A stretch of DNA of 64,000 nt from Varroa destructor (lineage: Eukaryota > Arthropoda > Arachnida > Mesostigmata > Varroidae), in contig NW_019211456.1 of NCBI RefSeq assembly GCF_002443255.2, positions 49,164,486 through 49,228,485 on the forward strand, read 5' to 3'. A program made the translations under genes and the position numbers. Below are positions 50,618 to 62,302 of the stretch, in pieces. Position 1 is the first letter of the stretch, and the number at the start of each line of letters is the position of its first letter. The notes beneath the pieces were generated by a model, which was given only the letters and a program-made list of their open reading frames with translations, had not been told where the DNA came from and searched no databases.

Positions 50618-53600
50618 ATATGCATCGGTTATTATATATACACATATAGCACTTTCTGTTTTGTTTGCCGGTGAGATCTCTATGGTGAACTTCTATTCGT
50701 CGTTCTTACAATTGAACACCGCATATGTAGTTCGTAAATTCCACATAAATAGACTCGAGTGGGATTACACAACATAATAGAAAAATAGGGAATATATAGG
50801 TAAATAAAAATATTTAAAAAAATGTAATTTTTTTAATGGAGCAGTGAATGGTATCACGCACTTTGTCATATCAAGTTCCGATACAGCTGTCGCACACAAA
50901 GTTTATTATAAGTGACGTTGAAGATTAGAACACGAAAGCGCTCAACTGATGACTCCAGAAGCTGGGGGGCTTTTAAAGGTGATGTAATATAGAATAGTAT
51001 GCAGAAAACTCGCATACATAGGTAATATGTATAAGACTCGCCGTTATGTTTTTGCATTTACGTAAGCAGATCTTTTCAGAACCTACAATTCGCAGCTATT
51101 GTATTATTGGTAATAGAATTCTATGGCAAAGCTGAGTTTGTCCGTGCAGTCTGTGCATGACGTTAATAGTGCCATATTATTATACGATGGCACGGTACCT
51201 TTATCATCAATAGCAGGCGCACCATCTTCACGATCACCAACGTCAACATGACGCTTACGCCATTCATTTCAGTGCTGCTATCGGAGGTTATTTTGTTTCT
51301 GCTGTTGCTACCTTCGAAATAAAGGCCCAACTTGTTACATAGAGCCACCTACAACAGATAGGCTTATGTAATTAGATCAGTACACATTAGATGGTCCATG
51401 TGAAGGCTATGGTCAATAATGATATCAGGTTATGACTGTGTTCGGCGCAGGCAAATTATGGACGCATGGAATAAACGTCACTACGATCACTACTCAGCAG
51501 GAACGCCGCCTAAGCCGCTGACGCGACTACTGATGAAACTCAGTTGCTGGTCTCTCGAGCCCCACCTACGACCGCCCCGTCGTTGAGCGATGACAGAAAA
51601 GTGTTGCCGGCGGCGTGGGATCACAAACACGTGCCGACTCCACAGACATCAACCATTGCATACGAGCGTGGCTTTCTCGTTTGTTCGATCGCCGCGCGCT
51701 GTTTGCCGATGGTTCGAGTTACCCTTTCACCAGCCATTGGGCGTCTTCCTTCAGCCTTTTGCATACGTGTCCCGGTTGGAGCACACCGTATGCTTTCTAT
51801 TATACACTCAAGCTATACCCGTCAACACGGCAGTCACACCCCCCACTCCCCACGGTGGTAATCCTCTATAAACCTATGGGAGCCGTGCCGGCTGTACGTT
51901 TTCTCGTCACTGTCTCGTCTCCCAGCAAGTAGGGCTGTCCGCCGAAGCATATAACGTCTACCAGCCAAGCGCAGGACCGCAAGGGACACCTATGCAGAAA
52001 AAAAAAAGCGAACAAAGAAACATCTATATATCGCTTTAGTGTGGATGGCACACCTTGTAGACGAACGTACCGGGACAATACGAGGTGCAGGAAAGGGATA
52101 AAGGAACGACCATGTTAATACTACAAGGAGATTCTCCCGTACATTCGAGAGAAGAGTGATGAGTCAGTGATGAACGATTCTTATGGAAGCTTTCACGCTT
52201 CCTGCTCTTTCAGTTCGCTGCGGTCAATAACAAGTTAGGAAAAAGTTGATAAAAAGCAATTGCTGGCAATAATATTTGGCAGATTCATTGACGCTCTAGT
52301 AGATTCTAGAGTTTTTCTTCTATTTCGGTATTGCATGATTTTACAAAGTTTCACAGAAATAAAATACAGTATTAAGCCATAGTAAGGACACATAGGGATT
52401 CTTGCCGTGGGGTTCTTGCGTCTTGGCCAACTTTCGCTGACTTCTTGACGCGTAGCCCTTTGAGGAAATCGGCGCAGCGGTCTTTCGTTTGCAATAATTT
52501 TTTCAATAGCAAAATTGATTTGGCCTAATCAGCAGACCGTTCATCGCGGCTTTAGATCGCTTTAAAGAAACATTGTGGTAAGATCGTGAAAAAAATATAT
52601 AGGCGACATATATGCCTTAAAGGGGCTAAAGGTTCTACGCAAGTGTGTGAATACAAAGTTGTTGAAATGATCAAAAAAAAAACATTTATAGTAGAGTGAC
52701 CAATTGGAATATCATCTGAAAGCCTTCGAAAAGCCTGTTTACTATTTTTTTTTTAATTACCCGAGGTAACGTGCTATCAAAATACTCGATCGATTTACGC
52801 AGCTATGTTGAATTTAAGGGTACTGCTATGATATAGACATAACGCGGTACAGAGTCAGGAGAGCGAATTACAACGTCCAACGTTGACGCATTACTCATAA
52901 TGCAAAAATATAACATACGTTATATACGTAAAAAAATATATATATGCAAAATATAAAAAAGAATATAAAGTTGTATGATACCTGCTTGACAAGCGATAAA
53001 ACAAACATTTTATTGTGTTTGCCTACAAGAGCAATTCTCTGAAACACTCGCTCCCCTTGTATATATGTATACAACTATCTACGGTACGTGAACAGCGAGT
53101 GTACTGATAAAAGCAGAGTTTGATTGATTCACGTTACTTCCTCTATCAGGAAATCCCTTTATCGCTGAACACCAACCGTTAAGAGTAACTATTTATGAAC
53201 AGCACGCGCGCACATCCTGCGGGAATAGACGCCAGTCATTTTCTCATAGCGAATATTCCATTTGTACGATACATCAAAGCTTGATTTGCGGTAATAAGTT
53301 ATACGACAGACGATTCAATGTCACACGGGGTGTCCCTACGGAGTGACACGTATTCACGCCATCTATCTACTGTAAGGCTCTATAAAATAGAAAGTAATGC
53401 TTGTAATTCCACTTTGCTTTTTTCATCGAGATCACCGTGTGTGTGTGTGTGTGTGTAGTTTACGGCACTTATGAAGCAACCTACCGGTTACGAAGGCAGA
53501 TTTACGTAGCCGAAATCGCAGATACTCGGCACTCTATATTTATATTATTAAAATATGGCGGTATTGGGACCATTAATTCGAAACTAAAGAGCCTTTGGTA

Positions 53601-54012
53601 AGTGGTTCATGAAAGCTGTTCAAGTACACTCAGGATAGGTCTGCTTGGACACCGTATCGTTGTGCACGGACTAGAGTGTTGTATTGCACGCACGTTCTTG
53701 CTTACTGTAAGAAGCGAAGTTGATATACAACGACTAGCTTCGATACGTTTGTACAGGCGTCCATAATGCATAACTCGAGTAACAGAAAACAAAAAAAATA
53801 TAAGCCCGCCATCGGCCACGATCGTACAAAATCAAATCCTACCTATTCAGCCTGACTGAATGCATCAAGCAGTGTGTACGCGCTTTCCATCTAATGACTA
53901 TAGCGCTTGACCCGCTTAAACGTTCAAGTAGCGGAATATTTGGATTGTCTCGATTAGTGCTTCCAATGACGCCGGCACGTGGGTCGATGAGGCAACGAGT
54001 CCCGGACACTCG
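50618..54012. other. non-coding stretch with a GC-richer patch at 51480-51960
   Basis: Within the patch all three plus-strand frames are open for about 90-105 codons at once. This reflects low stop density rather than selection on one frame. The rest is AT-rich with a GT run at 53437 and A/T runs. No gene supported. Confidence 0.5.
53437..53456 (+). repeat. (GT)10 microsatellite
   Basis: Ten uninterrupted GT units, not in a coding context. Confidence 0.95.
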
Positions 54013-54252
54013 TTAAAAAGATGGCCAATTATGTAGATCGTTACTGACAAAAGTCTTCGCAGTAGCAGCGGGAGCATCAGTAGCAGCGCTAGTCGTGGCG
54101 GTTGAAACCCCTATTGAATCTGTATGCAGTGCAGATACGATAAACTCAACTGGATTTTTGCCCCGCGCAGACGGACGTGCCGCTCGCACAACCTGCCTAG
54201 TCGAGCACGCGTCCTCTGAACCCATTCCAGCAGGTAGCACCGCACAGGTCAT
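54013..54252 (-). CDS. candidate 79-residue ORF or exon, Ala/Thr-rich
   Basis: Unrecognised. True ATG at 54252 to a stop at 54013. The local sequence is visibly richer in G+C than the flanks and the frame is alanine/threonine-rich near the C terminus (TSAATDAPAATAKTF), a composition seen in linker regions of arthropod proteins. The ATG context is weak (C at -3). No signal peptide, membrane segment or domain. Could be an exon extending upstream, a stand-alone small ORF, or chance. Confidence 0.18.
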   Translation of the reverse strand: MTCAVLPAGMGSEDACSTRQVVRAARPSARGKNPVEFIVSALHTDSIGVSTATTSAATDAPAATAKTFVSNDLHNWPSF

Positions 54253-54810
54253 CGGTTTAAGGTTTTAGAAACGCAGTCTCGCCCACGCCCTCAAATTAAT
54301 GACTAGAATAAACTGAAGACTCGACAAAAATAAAACATATATAGAAAGCTTGCCTTAAGGCTTAAAGTTTACGATTGGGCAGCGCACGTTGCGTATAAGT
54401 TTCATAGCTGTTTCTGTGATAAACTTTTCAAGTTCAGCGAATGGAATTCAAACATTAACAGCTACAACATTCGGCTTCAACTACGTCAAAGATAGAACAT
54501 AGGTTAGAACGGGTTAGAGATATTAGCTAGTTACATAGGAAATGTCGACAGAAAAATACATGACGGCCGTACGACTGCTGGAAGTAATAGGAGTATGTTT
54601 CCGTCCTTGACGTCTAATTGCTTTGCCGAATAATACATCGATTAACGATCGTTGTATCCCGCAGCGGGTATATTCGTTAGTTGCAAATAAACAGCAAAAG
54701 TACACTACGAAGAGTACGGCAAAGCTTGTTCAGGGAAACACACCATATCTTAAACAACAAGCAACACTATCTATGTACCGCTTTGTCGAAAAGAGATTAA
54801 TGGGCCAAGA

Positions 54811-54850
54811 GAAGTGCGAAGTAGGCCGAAGTGCGAAGTAGGCCGAAGTG
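54811..54850 (+). repeat. 17-bp tandem repeat, 2.4 copies
   Basis: Unit GAAGTGCGAAGTAGGCC is present twice exactly, plus six bases of a third copy. The unit itself contains the GAAGT motif twice, so it may have grown from a shorter repeat. Confidence 0.95.
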
Positions 54851-56547
54851 CTGAAAATAGCCGAGTCTAACATTCAGTGAGCATTCTCAAAGCATGTCCA
54901 AAGATTAGATCGAAAATAAAAAACTATAATGTGCCAATTCAAATTTGGCGCCCTTATTGTCAACTAGTTGTTATATGTACTGAGACGCTGCTCTAAATCT
55001 TTACAGGAGTAAGAGCGTCAACCTAATCCCTCGGAACAAAACTTGCTGTGTAGCCTATCCAAACCGTCAATATTTCACTGCGAAAGGGTCGTTAGTCTAG
55101 TTTTGTCTACGTTCAAATAGCAATATGGACTCAGATTGAAAATAGTCCCACACCCAGGTTGGGATTCTTACGCTGCAGGGTAAGTCGTTGCGTATAGACA
55201 GTACAAATGTCGCTTCATACTATTTGCACCTTACGTCTCATATCCATAATGTTAAAACGTATTACCAATGAGTCTAAAAAAAAAGGAACGTTTGCAGTAG
55301 TCAATGTATTAGTAAGATTTCCATTATTTTCATTCCTGACAGAGGAGCATCGGAGAGAATGGAGCTTACCTTCTAGTTTCGCCTTGCTCGAAGCTTTGCC
55401 ATGTAGGGCCGAAGCTACATTTTCAACAGTTCAACCTCCCCTTTGAATTTTGGGCGTCCCATTGGGAATAGATGACCATCTATATTCATTTCCAACGAGG
55501 CAAGCTTATTGAACCAGAATAGACTTTTGAGAGAACCCATACCTAGCATAGTCTATCACACGTTTTTGTTGTCTCCTTATGTGATATTAGTGCAATATCT
55601 CGTGCTGAAAATGCCTCAGGTTTTAATAAAATTGAAATTTTCTTCACCACACAAATCTTACTGGAAAAAAGCTATTTAAGCTTAGTTCATGATAGCTATG
55701 CACACCCATGTGATTACTTGAGCAGGTGTCAATTGTGAAATAGCAGCATACGACCCTGTTTCCATTAACGTTGATGTTTTAGCCCTATTTTAGAACAATT
55801 ACATAAGTTAAAGATATTTCCGCCGTTTGCCTTGCCACGTTATGGTTTAAAGTTTGCTCAAACTGTTTACATACAGACTGTGCGAACTAGAAAAACTTGA
55901 GATCAAAATCTGAGAAAAGCAATTGTCATACTTTGTTTATTTCTCTTAGTACGTTCTTCGCGTCCCTTTGTGCATCATCTGAAATTTTACTTAAGTTCTC
56001 ATACAAATACATTATGTATATATTAAAAGTTTAGTTTGTGACCTAATACAATGAAAAACTTAAAATCGTTCGCCTGCTTGTAGCTCGTTCAGCTGAATAA
56101 TGACTAGCTCCTTAACAAAACAGCTTAGTAATCTTGTCAAATAAACGTAACCCTAAAGCAATGCGCCCGTGTACCCGAAAGTGTAAAAATAAACAGTATT
56201 ATTTGCCAACTGTATTAAACTGCTGCAAACGCACAATCAATGTACGAAGCATCTAGGCTATCTTATTCTTTGTCAATTTTCAGGCCTAACCGACTAATAT
56301 ATCGCTCTATGATCGCATATGCTACAGAATCAAACTAGACGCTCTTATTAAATAATATTTCGTCTCATTAACTGCTATACTTAGTCATTTATTCGGCAAT
56401 TTTTCTTATCGTACGCAGGTAATATATTTCAGTCATATAAAATGGATAATCAATTCTTGAGGACGTTTCGTCCTCACCATTGGAGTAACGCACGCAGCGC
56501 AGTGAAATTCCGCCAGGTAGGGAAAAATTGTTTACCGAACACTGTAG

Positions 56548-56550
<3 letters not shown>

Positions 56551-56606
<56 letters not shown>
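56551..56606 (+). repeat. (AG)23 followed by G11
   Basis: A pure purine tract of 56 bp on one strand. Long GA mirror repeats of this kind can form triplex (H-DNA) and bind GAGA-type factors. Confidence 0.97.
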
Positions 56607-57274
56607 AACAGATATTTTCGATAATACTAAGAAAAATTACGTGTTTTCAAAATGTTTTGAGTAACCGCTTTCTGTCTGTGAACTATATGAAGCTCTTGTA
56701 GATCTATCTACTTTGACAACGTTTACTAAATGTCAAAAAATAGGACCAGTGTCGTCATCCGCGCTGACCAGAATGCAGAAGGCATTCAGGGCCTGGGCGA
56801 GCATCGTTTGAGCAAAAGTTCATCCGTACACCTATTAACTGTCGTAGCTCTACAATGAACGCCCCGACAAGAGAATTACCCGTACAATTTTCGATTTGTT
56901 ATTTTTCAACGCTTTAAAAACGCCAGTCAACTCTTCCAAACGTTTGCTATTTATAGATAATTGAGATTTCGTAGATGAATATTGGATTCTGCTAGTAAGT
57001 CTTTGAGGTGACAGTCGCAATCATAACGAAGAAAGTCAACAAAAAAGAAAGGATGAGTGTTATCGAGACAAGGAAAAAGAGATGTCGGAGAGCACATTGA
57101 AAAATTATACGTTTTCCTTTTTGCCTGTCTTTCACCTGTGTCGAACGAAATAAGGCCGGGAACTGGGCCCGACCATGGTCTCGAGAGACTTCTCACCCTT
57201 TTCACTATATAGCCGCTACACCTATAATATGTACCCGATCGGCTCCGTGAAGTTCAACCATCGCCCCCGTCCCC

Positions 57275-57320
57275 GCCGCCGCCGTCGTCGTCGTCGTTGT
57301 TGTTGCTGCTGTTGTTGTTA
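57275..57320 (+). repeat. compound trinucleotide repeat (CCG / CGT / TGT / TGC)
   Basis: Successive runs of related trinucleotides that differ by single substitutions, typical of an ageing triplet repeat. All flanking frames with a sensible homopolymer reading are closed by stops nearby. Confidence 0.9.
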
Positions 57321-58572
57321 CTGTCAGTTTAAGACGCCTTGTCGAGTAGAACCCGTCTTTCAACCTCTACTCCTCCACATATTATCAACTTTCATGATGC
57401 GAAAGGTCTCAAGTCTCAATCCTCGGCACACGTTAAGCCTTCGAGCCATTCCTGCTGCTCATCCAAAATAGCGAACGGATACAGGTACGTCAGCCCTCGA
57501 TCTAACGTCTTACTGCATGATCGATGACAGCGTATGAGAACGGCGTATGTACACTGCTACTTCGACTACTGTTTATGAATGGCGCCCGGAACCTTGCTCA
57601 TAGGCGTTCCTCGTATACGATGATCGGCCAGCAGGCGATCGGGACCTAGTACGACTTGTCTGTGTCTATATTTCTGCGTGTGTGTGTTTGTGGTCAGACC
57701 GATAGCTGGCGGATCGGAACAAGCATGAGCTCTCTTCACTTTTATTCATGAACCTCGACGGCCAGAGGAGCGCTTCTTTTCTAACCAGGGTTATATAACA
57801 TTGCTTGTTTCCTTTGTTGGCTCTTTATATAAGACTCTGCAGTAAATGCCAGAAGCAAGTAAAGGAAATATAGGGTATTCGTGTACTATTATTTTGAACG
57901 GCAACAGAATGAGCTTTCGCGAAACTGCGCTACTTGCAGCGTTCGTATCATTCCTCAAAGACACGAAGAGGTATTCTACTGGCCAATGGGAGAAGGTTTC
58001 AGTAAACAGCCTTCGTTAAATATCCAAAAAAATGCTGGTGTTTCTCATCTTCGAAATTCTAAAATTGCTACGCCAAGCTGAAGCCACAAGATGCAGAAGT
58101 CCTTCTACCCCTGTTTTTCGTATAGTTTCGTAATAGTTATTTGTTACGATGAGTAATTCAAGTTCATTTAAGTTCAAGCATGAGAGGGACATTTTTTTCG
58201 CATTGAATCAAGTCATTTTCACGTTGTGCGAAAACGAAGCTTCCGCGATCGTCGGTCTTCCTTCTCCCAAGGTGTCATCCTTACGTTACAAAGCTTGGAC
58301 TGAGCAAACAAAATGATGAACGCCTTATTATTTGAAGTAACACTTACTTGCATTTGCATAAACATAGGTAATTAAAAGATCATGACCCTACTTAACCTTT
58401 TATTCTGGCGTATGTACATGTACAATGTTAAACAAAGCACGATATTTGTTGTATAGATGAAATTAGGACAAAAATATTTTTATCATGCGACCAATAGTAG
58501 CACTCTATATATTTGGAGACTAATGCCAAAGCTCGGCATACCTGCACGCATATATATGTTTAGTTTATCTGG

Positions 58573-58593
58573 TAATTTCATCAGATGAAATTA
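58573..58593. repeat. 21-bp palindrome, 10-bp perfect arms
   Basis: TAATTTCATC and GATGAAATTA are exact reverse complements separated by a single A. Suits a dimeric DNA-binding protein or a tight hairpin. Confidence 0.85.
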
Positions 58594-59323
58594 AACGTTT
58601 TCGTTGATCGCTCGAATATATATTATACGGTTCCACGTTAGAGCTACGTTTTAAAATATATACTTATATTACTAATCCTAATGTCCGCTCTGCAGAAGAT
58701 CAAAGACAAAGAAATAAAGCAGATTCGCGTCACGTCACGAAGAGCATGACCGCTTCTCTTTCGCTCAAGTCGTCATAATCGCAACCTTTCCGACAACACC
58801 TGCCACCCTAATGTTGGCACTTGTATATTACGGGTTATATATATATATAGTGTTTAAAGAATGTACGGTTTTTTTTACTAGGGTAAGCTTACTAGGGTCG
58901 TATTCGTAAATTATCTACCCGCCAAAAATTTTGTCGACGCCAGCGTTCGTCGATGTGACCTGTCCTTTTGTGATATTAGTGCATGTATAAACATACGTGC
59001 TCGTGCTGTCGGCAATTGAACACTAGACTCTTACAATTTAATGAAAGCAATTAATGTACATAATATGGTCCAAACCCGACCCTTTTATCTTCATTCATCA
59101 AGGTATAGATAAGTTTTTTTATATCTGAAAACATATTTAGTTACCGAAATCGATCCATGAACAGCCAGTTGCACCAGTCTTAAATTGCGATCAATTGCAA
59201 AAACGTTCCTTCGAAGCGTTCTTCGAAAGGTGGTGACTTGAATGGTTTTTCCGGAAGAGCTTCTCGGACTCAAGTTTGCTTAGTTCTAAGGATGTTGTTC
59301 ATTCTGCAAGAGGATCGTAGCGT

Positions 59324-59343
59324 TTAAGCATACTTAAGCATAC
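59324..59343 (+). repeat. exact 10-bp tandem duplication (TTAAGCATAC x2)
   Basis: Two abutting identical copies; a small slippage duplication. Confidence 0.95.
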
Positions 59344-59362
59344 AGTGTCGTTAAAGCTTTCT

Positions 59363-59394
59363 GGGGGCGTTTGGGGCTGGGGATGGGGTGGGGG
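59363..59394 (+). other. G-quadruplex motif, five G-tracts
   Basis: Tracts of 5, 4, 4, 4 and 5 G separated by loops of 5, 2, 2 and 1 bases. Four tracts already meet the usual definition; the fifth is a spare. It stands out against the AT-rich background. Confidence 0.85.
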
Positions 59395-61445
59395 CAACCG
59401 TGGCAAATAAATTCATCCCTACTTTTTACTGTAACACGTGGTGGGTGTTATCTTGAATTATTATCTTGGCGTCCATAGCTGACTATGGATACACATAGTA
59501 ACTGGGGCTCATCATTATGTCATTTGATAGTTCTCGATTAACATTGCGTTCGACGTTCTGGACCTCAGAATTTGTAAGTATTTTTAATCGCGGAAGCCGG
59601 TTTTTAACCCTGTACTACTTTTCTGCTACGACACAACGAACCTGTCAATAGATACATTTACACACCGCAATTCCTACGCACTACTGTCGCTTATGCCACA
59701 CCTTTACGATAACGCCCAAGAGGCCAAGATTAGAAAATATCGCTATTGATGATTAAAGAAATTGATAGTAGGATGACTTTTTTCCGTCATATGTTGAACA
59801 GCAGAACGCTTGACCGATGTTATTATTGGGCCTATGGAGACCTGAGTGTACCTGGCATTTCTAATCTTTTGCGTTTGATAAATTGTTTTCTGCCTGTCAA
59901 ACCATCGTCGTATTCATTAACGTCCTAATTGCCGTACTATCGTCGAATACGAAAGATAGAAGTGCTAACACGTTCAAATGGCTGATAGTGTTTTGAAGCA
60001 CTAAAAGTTCTGGAGGATTACCTTACATTTTATTTGGGTAGTTAATACTATGTGACTATACTTACCGTCCTGCTGGCCGACGTACACGCTCAGTCCCACG
60101 TGGCGACACTGCCGTTTATCGGCTGTTGTTGTTAAATGACAACTTGGGTCGTCAAGCGAAACATGAACATGTCTAAACTCCTGGGTACGACAAGTGCGTT
60201 CGAGGCTAGCGTAAAGGTAAAATTGGCTAACTTTAAAATCATTTAACTGTTAATATTATAAATAAAATATGCTTAATGGAGCAAAATAGGCTGATTTTCA
60301 GATCGAATCGTGCAATCCATCAGTGAACCTAACTAGGGTTAGAAAACAGCGCAATTTCCTTCTTCTCGTTTTATTGTGTGCTATATATAAGCCTGTAAAG
60401 TTTGCGAGGATGAGCAGGCTTTGCATACGGATCGAACATAGATAAAGTAACGTTGAATAACCTTAGCAGCAGAGTTCGTCTGCAAATAATCGTGTTATAG
60501 CGCGATTATTTAAAATGAAATGTACGTGTTAGACTCGGACGCCTGGCTAGCGTATCATTGGACCGGCGCAATCGCTGCGAACAAGCTTGACCTGTTATGA
60601 ATTTTGAGTTCACTGTTAAAAACATACATGAGAAAAACACAGCATTGCAGAATAGAAATACCTATAGTATAGAAGATACATTATATACTAATACGCCAAT
60701 CCTCAACGCTTCACTTTATTCATTGAGTAGAAATTGCGTTTTCAGATAGCACAGTCTCTTGGACGGTCAGTCTAAGACGGACAGCTTAAAACGGTCATCG
60801 GTAATCAAAACAAAACACAATACCTGATTTTGAAGACACGATGATATTTCTACTTTATTCTGTACGAGTTGCCCGAGCGACTTACGCAAGAACATAGATT
60901 AGTTCTGAAATGGTGATGTTTTTTTAAAAAGGGGCGCTGAGCACAAGGAATTCGTCTGTAAAATGCTATCACGAGTTAAATATAAGACTACTCTGTGACA
61001 ACTGACCCTGTGCAAATTAGCTATTGTTAGAAAAGGGCGGGCTTTAAGATGTCGAACTTCAACAAGCGTTCTATATTGATTTTTTCAGTGCTAATGATCG
61101 GGTGTATACGCGCCTGCATACGCACCACCTTCCCGCATGGGATCTTTCCTTACCGTAGCTTTCATCTCTCCACCGATTGATTATTTCCTGACTATTAGAC
61201 AAACTCTCCCATCGTCCGAAAACTCTTAGTCAGTAACTTAATCATAACTTATGCTACTTGTTGTTTTCTTTATTCTTGCCTTAAAAGTCCCCTTTTCATT
61301 CATTCGGATACAGAAAGGTGCACTTGAAAGGATTACTAACCATTCGTCCTCTTTGCTAAGACCAATATTTTCTTTACAAGCAAAGAAGGCTGGCAAAAGA
61401 AAAACAGAAATTTAGAAAGGAGAACGCAGTCAATGCGTTCCTACC

Positions 61446-61670
61446 ATGGCAGTCTCACGTGCATCATCGTCGTCGTCGCTACCGTCGCAGTATTATTATA
61501 ACGATTTGCTCATCGCCTCCTCGACTCGTACCCCTTTTAACGCTGTCAAATTGTCACTTTCGATCACGTCTCGGGCGAGAAATCGAACGGCCATTTCCTC
61601 AACCGATCGAAAACTCGGTGTAGATGTAGACCTATCGATCCTTTTTTCCGAGATTACCGCCTATTTTTAA
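61446..61670 (+). CDS. candidate ORF or first exon, Ser-rich start
   Basis: Unrecognised, 74 residues. The ATG sits in a strong eukaryotic start context (CTACCATGG). The N terminus is serine-rich (from TCATCG repeats), followed by a mixed sequence; no signal peptide or domain is visible. The patch from 61440 to 62300 is richer in G+C and CpG than its surroundings. The preceding 400 bp is pyrimidine-leaning, as seen around some promoters. It could be the first coding exon of a gene whose next exon lies in the open frame at 61874-62302, but I found no clean donor/acceptor pair in matching phase. Confidence 0.2.
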   Translation: MAVSRASSSSSLPSQYYYNDLLIASSTRTPFNAVKLSLSITSRARNRTAISSTDRKLGVDVDLSILFSEITAYF

Positions 61671-61873
61671 CGTAGTCCCTTTTGGCAAAATATTACCTAG
61701 AACAACGCTAGTTTTTTTTTTCATTCTTGCTCTTTTTCGTCACACCATTGTTTTGCTTTGAACCGTTGTTGGCTTTTCCGCCCCGCCCTCTCTCCGTGAC
61801 CACCTTCCGTTGCCAAAATTGTCATCGTTCGTCAAAAGACTTGGGAATTGCAGCCACACAAGCGTTCGCATAA

Positions 61874-62302
61874 CCGCCTTTGCGGCAGCGGCCTCGTCCA
61901 TACTGCTGCCATCAATTTGATTTCATGCAGTTGTTTTTCTCCGATCAAACAACGCGGACAGGGAAAACGTTTGTCTTGCCCAGCGACCCAAGCGGCTCGA
62001 TATCTGCGGTAAACAACAATCAGTGCATTATCATTGCGTGGATGGTGAGAAATATAAATCTGATCTACCATTCAAAAGCCAGTCCAAAGGTCCATTCAAT
62101 CCATCTGGGCTTCTTTTCGACACGCGCCCCTAATGAAGGCTGCTGCAAGGAACCATTTCTATATCAGGCTTGCTTGTATAGGATTCCCGAAAGGGTAGCT
62201 GGTTGGCTGGTTGAAAGAATTATGGGTAGCGGTAGAAATTCTCCTTTAGACGTTATAGCTTCCTTTCGATACGTCCCAGGTTGGTATCTTACTACATGTT
62301 AG
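61874..62302 (+). CDS. weak candidate exon, open frame of 142 codons
   Basis: Unrecognised. Open from 61874 to a stop at 62300-62302 and GC-richer than the flanks. An acceptor-like TTTCATGCAG ends inside it near 61930, so only the part after that may be an exon. The composition is mixed, with cysteines scattered and no clear domain; the first ATG is at 61925. Length is within chance expectation. It is kept because it adjoins the ORF with a strong start context at 61446. Confidence 0.15.
   Translation, partial: PPLRQRPRPYCCHQFDFMQLFFSDQTTRTGKTFVLPSDPSGSISAVNNNQCIIIAWMVRNINLIYHSKASPKVHSIHLGFFSTRAPNEGCCKEPFLYQACLYRIPERVAGWLVERIMGSGRNSPLDVIASFRYVPGWYLTTC

Larger units (their letters stand above)
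54253..61445. other. non-coding stretch with structured repeats
   Basis: No supported gene. It contains the repeats and the G-quadruplex motif listed separately, and a GC-richer patch at 57140-57700. In that patch an ATG in strong context (ACCATGG, 57175) opens a 98-codon frame that is largely poly-Arg and poly-Cys from the trinucleotide repeat, so it is unlikely to be a real protein. Confidence 0.5.

Noticed and set aside
57175..57471. 98-codon frame with strong ATG context
   Set aside because: Its core is poly-Arg and poly-Cys produced by the trinucleotide repeat; no real protein family looks like this.
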